From Polyangiaceae bacterium (GTDB lineage: Bacteria; Myxococcota_A; Polyangia; Polyangiales; Polyangiaceae), in contig JACKEA010000001.1 of assembly GCA_020633235.1 (NCBI GenBank), positions 62,001-126,000 on the forward strand: a stretch of DNA of 64,000 bases. The letters are read 5' to 3'. This document shows positions 33,743 through 42,942 of the stretch, piece after piece. Every line of letters starts with the position of its first letter. The first letter of the stretch is position 1. The notes below the pieces were generated by a model. The model did no database searches, was not told the origin of the DNA, and saw nothing but the letters and a program-made list of their open reading frames with translations. The position numbers and the translations under genes were made by a program.

Positions 33743-35815
33743 GTGTTTGCCGCTGCCGTTCCCCGGACGGCTACCGAATCCGACCAGGAGCTGTCGCTCC
33801 TGGTCGACGTTGCGGGAGCCGTCAACGCCACACGTTCCTCCGCTGAGGCTCTGCAGGTCTCGCTGGAGCGTATCTGTCAGTTCCTGGAGTGGCCCGTGGG
33901 GCACGCTCTCTTGGTAGCGCCGGAAGACGACCGATTGGTCTCGGTAGACGTGTGGCACCTTGCGGATGAGCAGCGCTACCGTTCCTTTCGAGAAGCCAGC
34001 GCGGAGGTGGAGTTTTCCCGTGGTGGCCTGCCCGGAGCCGCGCTGAAGTTCAAGCGGAGCCAGCTGATCAAAGACGTGAGCGCCGAGCCGCGATTCCTTC
34101 GGCGGTCGGCGGCGCTCGCCGTCGGCTTGCACACGGGGCTGGCGATCCCCATCCTCGCTTTGGACCACGTAGTGGGAGTGATCGAGCTGTTCGACACGCG
34201 GCCGGCAGATCTGGACGCGCGGGACATCACGGTGCTCGAGCACGTGGGTATCATTCTGGGTCGTTCGGTGGAGCGAGAGCGAGCGCAATCCGCGCTGGAG
34301 GAACGTGAACGCGCACTGAGCGAAGCGCAACGCATCGCTCACCTGGGCAGCTGGCAGTGGGACGCGGGCTCCGGCCGGGTAGAGTGGTCCGATGAGCTCT
34401 ACCGCATCCATGGCTTGGAGCCTGGCATCGGTCCGGTGAGCCTCGACGACGCGCTGGGCTACGTTCATGTCCAGGACCGAGCGAACGTGGAAGCCGCGCT
34501 ACGGCGAGCCAAGGACGAGGGCGCGAGCTTCGAGTTCGACGAGCGCGTGGTGAGGCCGAGCGGTGAGATTCGATGGCTTCACGCCAGAGGCATGCCCGTC
34601 TTCGGTTCCGACGGCGAGCCCCGAGGGATGATGGGAATCGCCATCGACCTCACCGAGCGCCGTCAGGCGGAGGAGCGTGCGCGTGCGCTGATGTTCGAGC
34701 AATTGGCCCGCCAGCGATCCGAGCGTGAGCGGCTACGGCTGGGGGCCCTCTTCGACCAGGCGCCGGCCGTCATCGCTGTCGTGGATGCGGACACGGGCCG
34801 ATACCAGATGGCGAATGCCGAGCTGGCCGGGTTGGTCGGTCAGAGCGTCGAGCGCGGAACGAGCACCCGCGAGCTCTTCCCACGGTCGCCGGACGATGTT
34901 TTGAGGAAGGCCTTCGACGTCGCCACCGAGACCAGGGTGCCGCAGTCCGTCTCCGAGGTGAATCTCGGAAACGGGCGCGAGCGGTACTATAACTTCCTGT
35001 TCCAACCGGTGTTCCGCGACGAAGGCGAGACCATGGAGATCATGATCCATGGCGCGGAAGTCAGCGAGTTGGTCGCAGAACGCCGGCAGGTGGAGGACAA
35101 GATCGCCGAGCTGGCGCGGGTGGCCGCGGAGCTCGAGCGCAGCAATCGCGAGCTGGATCAGTTCGCCTACATCGCGTCCCATGACTTGAAGGCGCCGCTG
35201 CGCGGCATCGCCAACGTATCCACTTGGGTGGAGGAAGACCTGGGAGACGCAGCGGACGACGAGATTCGGGAGAACCTCCGTCTGCTTCGAGATCGAGTTT
35301 CCAGGATGGAAGCGCTCATTGATGGGCTCTTGCAGTACTCGCGCGTGGGCCGCTTCTCGCGGGCGCCGGAGCCGTTGGACGTTGTCGCCATTTGTCGAGA
35401 CGTTGCGGAGCTCTTGGATCCCCCGAAGAACGTTTCCATTGTCGTGCCTCCGGAGCTGCCGGAGGTGGAAGCGCAGTTGGCACCATTTCGGCAGGTGCTT
35501 CACAACCTCTTGGCCAACGCCATCAAGTACGCCCGCGTGCCGTCGCCACGCATCGAAGTGGGGGGGCGCAGCAACGGAAGCCATGTCGACTACTGGGTGT
35601 CCGACAACGGGCCGGGCATCGCGCCGGCCCATCAAGAAAAGATATGGGGCATCTTCCAGAAGCTCGAGAGTCGCGACGTGGTGGACGGAACCGGCATCGG
35701 GCTCGCCCTGGTCCGAAAGATCGTGGAGACCCATGGGGGCCGAGCGTGGGTCGAGTCCACGCCGGGTGAAGGAGCCACATTCCACTTCAGCTGGCCGAAG
35801 GTCTCAGGAGAGTAG
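33743..35815 (+). CDS. Sensor histidine kinase, GAF-PAS-PAS-HisKA-HATPase
   Basis: 690 residues from a GTG. GAF domain about 15-165; PAS_3-type about 190-310 (LGSWQWDAGSGRVEWSDEL); second PAS about 335-440 (LFDQAPAVIAVVDADTG); short coiled coil (RVAAELERSNRELDQFAYIA); HisKA with the phosphorylated His in SHDLKAPL; HATPase with NLLANAIKY, DNGPGI and GTGIGLALVRK. No membrane span, so cytoplasmic. The phytochrome-like HisKA type fits its Rcp1-like receiver two bases downstream. Likely partner of the NtrC regulator as well. Confidence 0.92.
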   Translation: MFAAAVPRTATESDQELSLLVDVAGAVNATRSSAEALQVSLERICQFLEWPVGHALLVAPEDDRLVSVDVWHLADEQRYRSFREASAEVEFSRGGLPGAALKFKRSQLIKDVSAEPRFLRRSAALAVGLHTGLAIPILALDHVVGVIELFDTRPADLDARDITVLEHVGIILGRSVERERAQSALEERERALSEAQRIAHLGSWQWDAGSGRVEWSDELYRIHGLEPGIGPVSLDDALGYVHVQDRANVEAALRRAKDEGASFEFDERVVRPSGEIRWLHARGMPVFGSDGEPRGMMGIAIDLTERRQAEERARALMFEQLARQRSERERLRLGALFDQAPAVIAVVDADTGRYQMANAELAGLVGQSVERGTSTRELFPRSPDDVLRKAFDVATETRVPQSVSEVNLGNGRERYYNFLFQPVFRDEGETMEIMIHGAEVSELVAERRQVEDKIAELARVAAELERSNRELDQFAYIASHDLKAPLRGIANVSTWVEEDLGDAADDEIRENLRLLRDRVSRMEALIDGLLQYSRVGRFSRAPEPLDVVAICRDVAELLDPPKNVSIVVPPELPEVEAQLAPFRQVLHNLLANAIKYARVPSPRIEVGGRSNGSHVDYWVSDNGPGIAPAHQEKIWGIFQKLESRDVVDGTGIGLALVRKIVETHGGRAWVESTPGEGATFHFSWPKVSGE

Positions 35816-35816
35816 T

Positions 35817-36248
35817 GTGAACGACAGTACCCCGCCGCACGCCCAGTTTCACGTTCTACTTGTGGAAGACGACGAGATCGACGTGAAGAACGTGCGCCGC
35901 GCGTTCGAGAAGAACCGCATTCTGAATCCGCTTCATGTCGCTCGAGACGGCGAAGAAGCGGTGAAGATGCTGGAGAGCGGTGAGATCAAGGCCGAGCGGC
36001 TCTTGGTTCTCCTGGACCTGAACATGCCGCGCATGAACGGCATCGAGTTCTTGCGGCATATCCGGGGGGACGAGCGCTTCAGGTTGCTGCCAGTGGTCGT
36101 GTTGACGACCTCGAACGACGAGCGCGACAAGGTGGACGCCTATCGGCTGGCGGTGGCGGGCTACATCGTCAAGCCGGTGACATTCGCTCGCTTCGTCAAG
36201 GCCATGGCCGCGCTCAACAAGTACTGGACGCTGGTGGAGCTTCCCTGA
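35817..36248 (+). CDS. Rcp1-type single-domain response regulator
   Basis: 143 residues from a GTG just after the kinase stop; SD AGGAG. A lone receiver domain: LLVEDDEIDVKNVRRAFEKN (acidic pocket), LLVLLDLNMPRMNG with the phospho-acceptor Asp, and VLTTSNDERD then KPVTF. The IDVKNVRRAFEKN phrase and length are those of Rcp1, the partner of bacteriophytochrome-type kinases. With no output domain it must act by phosphotransfer or protein binding. Two bases separate it from the convergent hybrid kinase gene. Confidence 0.9.
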   Translation: MNDSTPPHAQFHVLLVEDDEIDVKNVRRAFEKNRILNPLHVARDGEEAVKMLESGEIKAERLLVLLDLNMPRMNGIEFLRHIRGDERFRLLPVVVLTTSNDERDKVDAYRLAVAGYIVKPVTFARFVKAMAALNKYWTLVELP

Positions 36249-36250
36249 TT

Positions 36251-38233
36251 TCAGTCGACCGCCGGCAGCTCGAAATAGAACCGGCTTCCGGCGCCCGGCT
36301 TGCTCTGCACCCGAAGCCTGCTGCCGTGGGCGAGGACGAGCCCCGAGGCGATGGCGAGGCCGAGACCTGCACCGGGCGCCTTGCGATCGCCACGCCAGAA
36401 CCGATCGAACAGGTGCGGGATGTCTTCGGCGGGAATTCCTCGGCCCGTGTCCGTGACGGATAGAGTTACCGTCGCGGACTGCGCGCAGCCGCCGACCGTG
36501 ATGCTGCCGCCCCGCTCCGTGAACTTCAGCGCGTTGCCGATGAGATTCGCCAGCACCTGGCCGATGCGATGCGGATCCGCGGACACTAGGGGAAGCCTGC
36601 CGTCGATTTCCGCGATCAAGGCGATACCCCGTTCGTCGGCCTGTGAGGCGAACAGCGCCACGGAGTCCTCGAGCACACCCGCGATGTTCGTGGACTCGAT
36701 GCTGACCGCGAGCGATCCGGTCTCGATGCTCTCTGCGTCCAGCAGGTCCCGGATCAGCCGGTCCATACGCTCCACGCTGCGAGTGACGGTCTTGGCATGG
36801 TCCACGATGCCGTCTTCGCTGCCCCACTCGTCCTCCAGGCTCTCTGCCACCAGCATCAGCGTGCCGAGAGGGCTTCGAAGATCGTGGCTGACGACGGCGA
36901 GGAGGTCGTCCCGGATGCGGATGGCGCGTGCGAGCTGTTCGAGCAGCCATGCGTTGTCTACCGCCAGCCCGACGCGCCGACCGAAGTCTTGAGCGAAGGC
37001 CATGTCTTCTCGGTCGTAGCGGCGCGAGCGGCTGGCCATGAGCAGCAGGCCGAAGACGCTGTGCGCCGAAAACGGCACCAGCACTGCGGTCGGCTTGCTT
37101 TGCTCCGCTGCTCCGCTGCCGATCAAGAGCTCGCGAGCTTGCTCCAGGTCGAGTGCCGCCACCGCCCCCAAGCTGCTGGCGCGGCTGAGCGGGTGGTCCA
37201 TGTCGTCAGGGGTGAAGAGCTGAGCCTCACACAGCTCCCGGAACAGCGGTGGCTCGAAGTCGACGCTCTCCGCGCGCGCCCACTGCACGCGACCACCATT
37301 CCGGGGTGCCACGCCCACGAGGCAAGCATCCGCCAAGGTGGGAACGGCGACGTTCACCGCCGTATCCAAAGCCGGGGAGAGCTCGCGGGTGGCGCCCAAC
37401 ACCGGGCTGGCGGCGGCGAGAAATGCCAAGCGCTTCTCGGCACGACGTTGCTCCGTCACGTCCGTGAGCGAGATCACGGCGCCGCTCGGAGTGCTGCGGT
37501 CGCTGCCCATCAAGAGGCTGACGCGCTCCTCGACCTCCAGCCGTGACCCGTCGCTGCGCAGCAAAGACAGGCGGTTGCGTGAGCTCGCTACGGGAGAGCC
37601 GAGGAGCGCCTGGCGGACGCGGGTCTCGAAGTTGCCGTCGTCGACCCGCACCAGCTGCCACAACGGCTTTCCGTTGGCTCGGGCGTCGTCGACTTCGAGC
37701 AGCCGCTCGGCCGCCGGGTTCAGGTACGTCACGTTGCCGGTGCTGTCGGTGGTGACCACGGCGTCGGCGATGCTACGCAAGGTGGTGGCCAAGGACTCTC
37801 GGTGAGCGCGGAGGTCGTCCTCCGCCTGACGCGCCTTGCGTTCGACCTCCGCCAGCCGCACTGCGCGCCGCACGGCCCCCGGGATCCGCTCCCCCATGCC
37901 GCTGCTCTTGGTCAGATAGTCCGCCGCGCCGGCCTGGAGCAGCTGGACGGCGAGCTCCTCGTCTCCCTGTCCCGTGAGCACGACGACCGGGACCCCCAGT
38001 CGTTCTTGGGCGATCTTGAGGAGGATGCGGCTGGCATCTCCGTCCGGCAGATAGAAGTCGACGATGGCGCAATCCACTTCGTGAGCCGACAGGCATTCCA
38101 TTGCCTGTGCGCAAGTGCTCGCTTCCAGGACGTCGAACTCGTCGCTCGAGGTTCGGAGCGCGCGTATCACCGACTTGCGGTCGATCGCGTCGTCGTCCAC
38201 CACGAGAACATGGAGTGGGCGCTCGGCCGCCAT
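36251..38233 (-). CDS. Hybrid sensor kinase, REC-PAS-GAF-HisKA-HATPase
   Basis: 660 residues. N-terminal receiver (VLVVDDDAIDRKSV, AIVDFYLPDGDAS, VVLTGQGDEE), then PAS (SIADAVVTTDSTGNVTYLNP), GAF (about 270-425), HisKA with SHDLRSPLG and HATPase with NLIGNALKF, DTGRGIP and GAGLGLAIASG. A receiver placed before the sensory domains makes this a kinase that is itself a phosphorylation target, suiting a relay. The companion receiver 38243-38620 is nine bases upstream in the same operon. Cytoplasmic, no membrane span. Confidence 0.9.
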   Translation of the reverse strand: MAAERPLHVLVVDDDAIDRKSVIRALRTSSDEFDVLEASTCAQAMECLSAHEVDCAIVDFYLPDGDASRILLKIAQERLGVPVVVLTGQGDEELAVQLLQAGAADYLTKSSGMGERIPGAVRRAVRLAEVERKARQAEDDLRAHRESLATTLRSIADAVVTTDSTGNVTYLNPAAERLLEVDDARANGKPLWQLVRVDDGNFETRVRQALLGSPVASSRNRLSLLRSDGSRLEVEERVSLLMGSDRSTPSGAVISLTDVTEQRRAEKRLAFLAAASPVLGATRELSPALDTAVNVAVPTLADACLVGVAPRNGGRVQWARAESVDFEPPLFRELCEAQLFTPDDMDHPLSRASSLGAVAALDLEQARELLIGSGAAEQSKPTAVLVPFSAHSVFGLLLMASRSRRYDREDMAFAQDFGRRVGLAVDNAWLLEQLARAIRIRDDLLAVVSHDLRSPLGTLMLVAESLEDEWGSEDGIVDHAKTVTRSVERMDRLIRDLLDAESIETGSLAVSIESTNIAGVLEDSVALFASQADERGIALIAEIDGRLPLVSADPHRIGQVLANLIGNALKFTERGGSITVGGCAQSATVTLSVTDTGRGIPAEDIPHLFDRFWRGDRKAPGAGLGLAIASGLVLAHGSRLRVQSKPGAGSRFYFELPAVD

Positions 38234-38242
38234 CTGCGCTGG

Positions 38243-38620
38243 CTAGTGGATCCCGCCTGTCACGGATTCGAGCACGGACGCCAGCTTCCCCGCGGTGATG
38301 GGCTTCTCCAATACCGCAGAGGCAACGCCCTTGGCGCGTGCGATGACATCCCTGGAACCACTGACGACGACGACTGGCATGTCGGGCTGAGTTTCGTGGA
38401 TCTCCCGCGCCAGATCCAGCCCGTCGTCGACCTCACGAAGGGTGGCGTCGGTCACGACGGCGTCGATGTCCGGGGACGACTTCAGTCCGGTTCGAGCCTC
38501 GCCCGCCTCTCCGCATGCGAGCACCTGGATGCCTCTGCGCTCCAATCCGCTCTTCAAGAGCTCACGAAGGTCTCGCTGGTCCTCTACGAGTAATACACGC
38601 ACGGCAGCATCAGGGTGCAT
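38243..38620 (-). CDS. Single-domain response regulator
   Basis: 125 residues from the ATG at 38620, preceded by a near-perfect SD (GGAGGTGA). VRVLLVEDQRDLRELLKSGL supplies the acidic pocket, AVVTDATLREVDDGLD the phospho-acceptor Asp, and VVVSGSRDV and LEKPI the Thr/Ser and Lys. In operon with the hybrid kinase, nine bases apart. Likely donor or acceptor in the local phosphorelay. Confidence 0.88.
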   Translation of the reverse strand: MHPDAAVRVLLVEDQRDLRELLKSGLERRGIQVLACGEAGEARTGLKSSPDIDAVVTDATLREVDDGLDLAREIHETQPDMPVVVVSGSRDVIARAKGVASAVLEKPITAGKLASVLESVTGGIH

Positions 38621-38823
38621 GGTTGGCTCACCTCCTTCAAGGGAAGGCTCGATCAGCTCGGGGCGAATTGCCCCGCTGCGAGGCAGAAGGGCCGCCCGGA
38701 GTGCTTTCCGATAAGCGCTTTTCCGTGAAATGATCCCTCTGAAGTCCGTCACATGTTTGGCCGTTTCACCCTTCGTGCCAGTTCTTCCTTGGGGTTTTGC
38801 GGGCGTGGCCCCAGTTTCGCATC

Positions 38824-39474
38824 ATGGCCGGCGTGGACGAGCTCGATTGGTTGAAGGTGCTGGACGTGCTCAGGACGGCGTCCTGGGAGCGGGCCATGCG
38901 GAGCGTGGCACACGAGCTGGGAACTCCCCTGAACGTGGTGCTGGGGCACACCGAGCTGTTGGAGGAAGACGGTGCCGCCCCGGGAAGTGTCGGCGCCATC
39001 GGATCGCAGGCTCGCAACATGACGGCGTCCCTCCAGCAGGCGGTGGGCTTCGTGGCGGAGGACCGAAGGCCGGCCGCAACGTTCGAATCGGTGACGGCCA
39101 AGGTGATGGACGCAACGCGTTCGGAGCTCGACGAGCGCTCCGTGTCGCTCACCTTGGAGGGAACCGGTAACGCGGGGATGTCGAAGGAAGAGACGTTCCT
39201 GTTGCTGGTGGCGCTGGCTCGGTTCGGCGCCCGCTTTGGTGATGTGAAGATTGTCGCCGAGGGCGGCAAGACCCCCAGGGTTTGCATGACGTGTCCCGAC
39301 GGAGACGCTCGGGCGAACAGCGTGCGTCAGCTCGCGGAGCCGTGGTTCACCGAAGGCTCCGTTGACGCGCTGGAGTTGGCCATCGCTCTCTGGATCGTCC
39401 GTCGCGCCCACGGCAAGACCAGCCTGCAGCGGGACGCGGGCGTGCTGACCGTCGAATGCAGCTGGGCCGGCTGA
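38824..39474 (+). CDS. Pseudo-histidine kinase, possible ChpT-like phosphotransferase
   Basis: 216 residues from the ATG at 38824. HisKA-type dimerisation helix with MRSVAHELGTPLNVVLGHTEL keeps the phosphorylatable His. The following HATPase-like part has the fold order but lost its nucleotide site: the N-box Asn is gone (LLLVALARFGARFGDV), the DxGxG is CPDGDARA, and GLGLAIA is VDALELAIALWIV. EPWFTEGS matches the EPFFT segment. A domain that keeps His but not ATP binding is the hallmark of ChpT-type His phosphotransferases. It lies among receivers and hybrid kinases, so relay function is inferred. It ends flush with the convergent CBS gene. Confidence 0.6.
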   Translation: MAGVDELDWLKVLDVLRTASWERAMRSVAHELGTPLNVVLGHTELLEEDGAAPGSVGAIGSQARNMTASLQQAVGFVAEDRRPAATFESVTAKVMDATRSELDERSVSLTLEGTGNAGMSKEETFLLLVALARFGARFGDVKIVAEGGKTPRVCMTCPDGDARANSVRQLAEPWFTEGSVDALELAIALWIVRRAHGKTSLQRDAGVLTVECSWAG

Positions 39475-39942
39475 CTACCAGCCCAAAGCGCGCAAGACGT
39501 CGCCAGCAAAGACCAGTCCTTCGATTGCGCCCGTGCGGGAGGTGACGAGCGCGAAATCGCTCGGTGTTCTTGCGAGAACGTGCGCTGCCATGTCGACGCG
39601 TGTCGTGTCTGGGAGCACGGCCGCTCGCAGCAAAGGAGCATCCACGGCCCGCATGTCGCCGAGGCTCGTTTGTTGGCGTTGCGACACCACAGCCAGCAGC
39701 CCTTCCGGAGTGATGACTCCCAACGGGCGCTTCGATTCGTCCACTACGACGAGCGCACGAACATGACCATGGCCGAGCGCTCTCCCGACGCGTGTCAGGC
39801 TGGCAGTGGACGGAACGCACACCGGTCGGCTCATCACTTCGCTGACCATCTGAGGCAACGTGCCCAGCTGGCGCGGGCCCGCGTCGGGCCAGGTGTCGTG
39901 TTCGGTGCGTACGGGGGTCGTGTCGCGGCTAGCCTGCTGCAT
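39475..39942 (-). CDS. CBS-domain protein
   Basis: 155 residues. One CBS unit near residues 35-90 (MVSEVMSRPVCVPSTASLT, ALVVVDESKRPLGVITPEGL), and a second degraded one about 100-153 (VDAPLLRAAVLPDTTRV, FALVTSRTGAIEGLVFAGDVL). The N-terminal 30 residues are a polar extension. SD AGGAG. Encoded ten bases after the Ser/Thr kinase gene 39953-41335 on the same strand, so it may sense nucleotides for that kinase. Confidence 0.75.
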   Translation of the reverse strand: MQQASRDTTPVRTEHDTWPDAGPRQLGTLPQMVSEVMSRPVCVPSTASLTRVGRALGHGHVRALVVVDESKRPLGVITPEGLLAVVSQRQQTSLGDMRAVDAPLLRAAVLPDTTRVDMAAHVLARTPSDFALVTSRTGAIEGLVFAGDVLRALGW

Positions 39943-39952
39943 CTATCTCTCC

Positions 39953-41335
39953 TCAGTCCCCGAGGGTGCCCAGAGGCGTGAGCCCTTGATGCTGGATCCA
40001 TTCGCGGTACCGCTCCTTGCGGGCCGCGATCTCGTCAGCGGACAGCGGCGCGCTCGGGGGCGCGACCCGCTGCGGCACGGGCGTGGTAGTCTCCGTGCGC
40101 TCTACTTCGGGCTCGGCTGCGAGGGTCGGGCCGGGGATGGCGCCGCGCACGCCCAGCACGAACGGTGGCGCAGGATCGATCTCGGCCTCCCCCACGGTGC
40201 CGAGCTTCGGGGAAAGAGACGACAAGTCCGGCTGGCTCGCATACGCGTAGCCCGCAACGCCCAAGAGCGCGAGGGTCGCGAGCACGGCGAGCGTCCGCGG
40301 AAACAGTGAGCTCTTGGGGATGTCCCTGCTGTCCACGGGCACGTCGTCGAAGACGGGAACTTCGCTGTCCCGGATCACGGCGACGGGGTTTGCTTCACTG
40401 GTCATGGGCTGGCTCGCGACGCTCTCCTCGATCGGCTCGGCGTAGGGACCGAGGGCCTCGGCGAGCGCCGTCACGCTCGCGAATCGCTTTTCACGATCCT
40501 TCTCCAGGCACTTCATGACAATCCGTTCGAGAGCAGGGCTCACCTCCGAACGAACCGCGCGCACCGGCGGCGGATCCTGGCTGAGCACCGCGGAGCAGAT
40601 CGCTGGCACGGTAGGGCCGTCGAAGGCGCGTAGGCCCGTAAGTAGCTCGTACAGCACCACGCCAAGAGACCAGATATCGGTGCGCTGATCGGTGTCGTCT
40701 GGCGTGGTCATCTGTTCCGGTGACATGTAGCTGGGAGAGCCGACGCTCTTGCCGGCTTGGGTCATCCGCCGGCTCGTGGCGACCGCGCCGAAGCGCGCCG
40801 ACACGCCGAAATCCAAGAGCTTCAGCGAACGCTTGCCATTCGGGTACTCGGCGAGGAACAAGTTCTCCGGCTTCACATCGCGATGGATCAAGCCACGAGC
40901 GTGCGCCTCCTCCAGCGCCTCGCACGTCGCCATGGCATGACGAACCGCCTCGTGAATGGGCAGCTTTCCTCCTTCGTGGAGGATCATCGAGAGATCCTGA
41001 CCTTCGAGGTGCTCCATCACGAAGTACGGAATGCCGCTCGGCATCCACCCTGCGTCCAGCACCTTTGCTATGTGCTCGCCACGCAGCGACGCGGCGATGC
41101 GAGCTTCGTCCAGAAAGCGCCGCAAGACCTCGCCGTCTGCGGCGTGGTCGGCCCGGACGAACTTGATGGCCACCGTCTGCCCCAGCTCCAGATGGGAGCC
41201 GGCGTGCACTACGCCCATTCCGCCGGTGGCGAGACGTTCTCCGACGCGATACTTCCCGGCGAGCACGGTGCCCGCCTGTACCGGATCCGCGGCGTTTTCG
41301 TTCACCACGTAGTCGATGTCCACAGAAGCATTCAT
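39953..41335 (-). CDS. Membrane Ser/Thr protein kinase (PknB-like)
   Basis: 460 residues from the ATG at 41335. Kinase domain about 25-285: GERLATGGMGVVHAGS (P-loop), VAIKF, HRDVKPENLFL, LLDFGVS, GSPSYMSPEQM. One membrane span near 355 (LFPRTLAVLATLALLGVAGY), then about 85 residues outside, rich in Pro, Glu and Thr, without PASTA repeats. Co-directional with the CBS gene. One of three STKs on this side of the window; together with the histidine kinases it fits the dense signalling of myxobacteria. Confidence 0.9.
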   Translation of the reverse strand: MNASVDIDYVVNENAADPVQAGTVLAGKYRVGERLATGGMGVVHAGSHLELGQTVAIKFVRADHAADGEVLRRFLDEARIAASLRGEHIAKVLDAGWMPSGIPYFVMEHLEGQDLSMILHEGGKLPIHEAVRHAMATCEALEEAHARGLIHRDVKPENLFLAEYPNGKRSLKLLDFGVSARFGAVATSRRMTQAGKSVGSPSYMSPEQMTTPDDTDQRTDIWSLGVVLYELLTGLRAFDGPTVPAICSAVLSQDPPPVRAVRSEVSPALERIVMKCLEKDREKRFASVTALAEALGPYAEPIEESVASQPMTSEANPVAVIRDSEVPVFDDVPVDSRDIPKSSLFPRTLAVLATLALLGVAGYAYASQPDLSSLSPKLGTVGEAEIDPAPPFVLGVRGAIPGPTLAAEPEVERTETTTPVPQRVAPPSAPLSADEIAARKERYREWIQHQGLTPLGTLGD

Positions 41336-41510
41336 GGCTGACCTCGGGGATCCCAACAGCAAGTGTCGCGCCAAGCGCCTGGGGTCAGAGAAATTCGAGA
41401 AAGCTGCGTGAGCAAGGCGATGTCGTGCGGTGACGAAGCGCCCCGAGCGCGGCGCTTCGCCCCGTCACAAATCACGACATCCGCCTTGGTTTGACGCTGG
41501 ATCGCGAGTT

Positions 41511-41524
41511 GGTCCGACCCTTGC
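41511..41524 (+). promoter_or_regulatory. Possible sigma-54 promoter of the DUF4398-OmpA operon
   Basis: TTGGTCCGACCCTTGC contains GG-N10-GC (41511-41512 and 41523-41524) with -24 TTGG and -12 TTGC. It lies 38 bases before the ATG at 41563. A purely motif-based call. Confidence 0.4.
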
Positions 41525-41562
41525 GTGAACGATGGGAAACCAACCAGACAGGAGGACCACAC

Positions 41563-41937
41563 ATGAACCGACGACGCATCGTGCGCAGTCTGCGCATCGC
41601 GCCCGTGGTGGTGGCGTTCGCGGCATTCGGCTGCGGCGGCGCCGCAGTTCCACATCAAGAGCTGACCAACGCGAAGTCCGCGATCAGCGCAGCCGAAGCG
41701 GCTGACGCCAGCACGGTTCCGCAAGCGACGCTGCACCTTCAAATGGCCAAGGACGCCGTGCACGAGGCCCAGGGCCTGATCGACGACGGCGATAACGAGC
41801 GAGCGGCCAAGGAGCTCGTACGCGCCCGCGCGGACGCTCAGCTCGCATTGGCCCTTGCGAAGCAGGAAAGCGCCCGCGCCGATGCGGACGCAGAGCTTGC
41901 AAAGATCCAGGAGCTCGAAAAGGAGGCAGCCCAGTGA
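41563..41937 (+). CDS. DUF4398 lipoprotein
   Basis: 124 residues from the ATG at 41563, SD GGAGG. Lipobox FGC at about residue 24, then ELTNAKSAISAAEAADAS ... LHLQMAKDAVHEAQGLID ... AAKELVRARADAQLALALAK, an all-helical DUF4398 domain with a coiled-coil end. DUF4398 proteins are periplasmic lipoproteins next to OmpA-like proteins. Its stop overlaps the start of the OmpA gene (GTGA). Confidence 0.8.
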   Translation: MNRRRIVRSLRIAPVVVAFAAFGCGGAAVPHQELTNAKSAISAAEAADASTVPQATLHLQMAKDAVHEAQGLIDDGDNERAAKELVRARADAQLALALAKQESARADADAELAKIQELEKEAAQ

Positions 41938-42938
41938 TTCAGAACGACTTCAGACGACCCATGCTGCGCGGCGCCGCAATCACCGCGCTCTCTTTGTTGC
42001 TTCCCACCCTGACCGCGTGCGGCGCCAGTCAGCACTCGAAACAGTTCATGGACGCCCAGCAGGCGATCCACAGCGCCGAGAACGGGCGAGCCGCTCAGCT
42101 TGCTCCGGCTCACCTGTTGGAAGCGAAGAAGACGATGAAACAGGCCGAGGCAAAGGACAACGGCTCCCCAGAAGAGGCCCAGCTGGCCTACGTGGCAGAT
42201 CGACAAGCGCGCGTGGCTACGGCCTACGGGGACATGGCTTGGGAGCAGCAGCGCTTGATTGGCCTGCGCCAGAAGTATCAGCAGCAGCAGACGGAACAGC
42301 GCCGCGCCGCCGAAGCCGACTTGCGTCGCGCGAAGGACAAGCTCGCGGAGACCAAGGAAGCGCTGAGCACGGTTCAGAAGCGGCTCGACAGCAAGGACGG
42401 CAAGGTTGCCGACCTGGAACACAAGAAGCAAATGCTCGAAGCGCAGCAGTCCCAGCTCGAGGGACAGCTCCAAGATCGCCAGAAGGCGTTGACCGAAGAA
42501 CGCGCGAAGCGTGAAGCGGCCGAAAAGCGCGCTGCCGACGCGATGAAGAGCCTTCAAGAGATCGCCAACGTGAAGGAAGACGCCAACGAGACGACGATTA
42601 CGCTGTCCGGCTCCGTGCTGTTCAAGACGGACTCCGCCGACCTCTTGCCCATCGCACGTGATTCCCTGGACCGCGTGGCGGATGCGCTCAAGAATGCCGA
42701 CGATGACCGTACCTTCGTGATCGAGGGCCATACGGATTCGCGAGGTTCCGCGACGCACAACCAAAAGCTATCTCTGGATAGGGCTCAGTCCGTGCGGGAC
42801 TACTTGGTGAATCACGGGGTGGACTCTTCTCGAGTCACCACCGTGGGGCGAGGGGAAGCAGAGCCCGTGGCGACGAACCAGACGGCGGAAGGTCGTGCCA
42901 ACAACCGGCGCGTGGAGATCATCATCCGCAAGAAGTGA
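41934..42938 (+). CDS. OmpA-family lipoprotein with DUF4398-like and coiled-coil regions
   Basis: 334 residues from a GTG. Lipobox LTAC, a DUF4398-like helical segment (residues 35-110), a long coiled coil (about 115-205, QQTEQRRAAEADLRRAKDKL onward) and a C-terminal OmpA peptidoglycan-binding domain (LFKTDSADLLPIARDSL, VIEGHTDSRGS, LSLDRAQSVRDYL, GRGEAEPVATN, NRRVEIII). Anchors the outer membrane to peptidoglycan through the coiled coil as a spacer. Coupled to the DUF4398 gene. Confidence 0.88.
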   Translation: MIQNDFRRPMLRGAAITALSLLLPTLTACGASQHSKQFMDAQQAIHSAENGRAAQLAPAHLLEAKKTMKQAEAKDNGSPEEAQLAYVADRQARVATAYGDMAWEQQRLIGLRQKYQQQQTEQRRAAEADLRRAKDKLAETKEALSTVQKRLDSKDGKVADLEHKKQMLEAQQSQLEGQLQDRQKALTEERAKREAAEKRAADAMKSLQEIANVKEDANETTITLSGSVLFKTDSADLLPIARDSLDRVADALKNADDDRTFVIEGHTDSRGSATHNQKLSLDRAQSVRDYLVNHGVDSSRVTTVGRGEAEPVATNQTAEGRANNRRVEIIIRKK

Positions 42939-42942
42939 GCGG

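Noticed and set aside
38765..38781. TGGCACG (minus strand) as a sigma-54 -24 box for the receiver gene
   Set aside because: The -24 half is perfect but the -12 half reads GTGA instead of TTGC.
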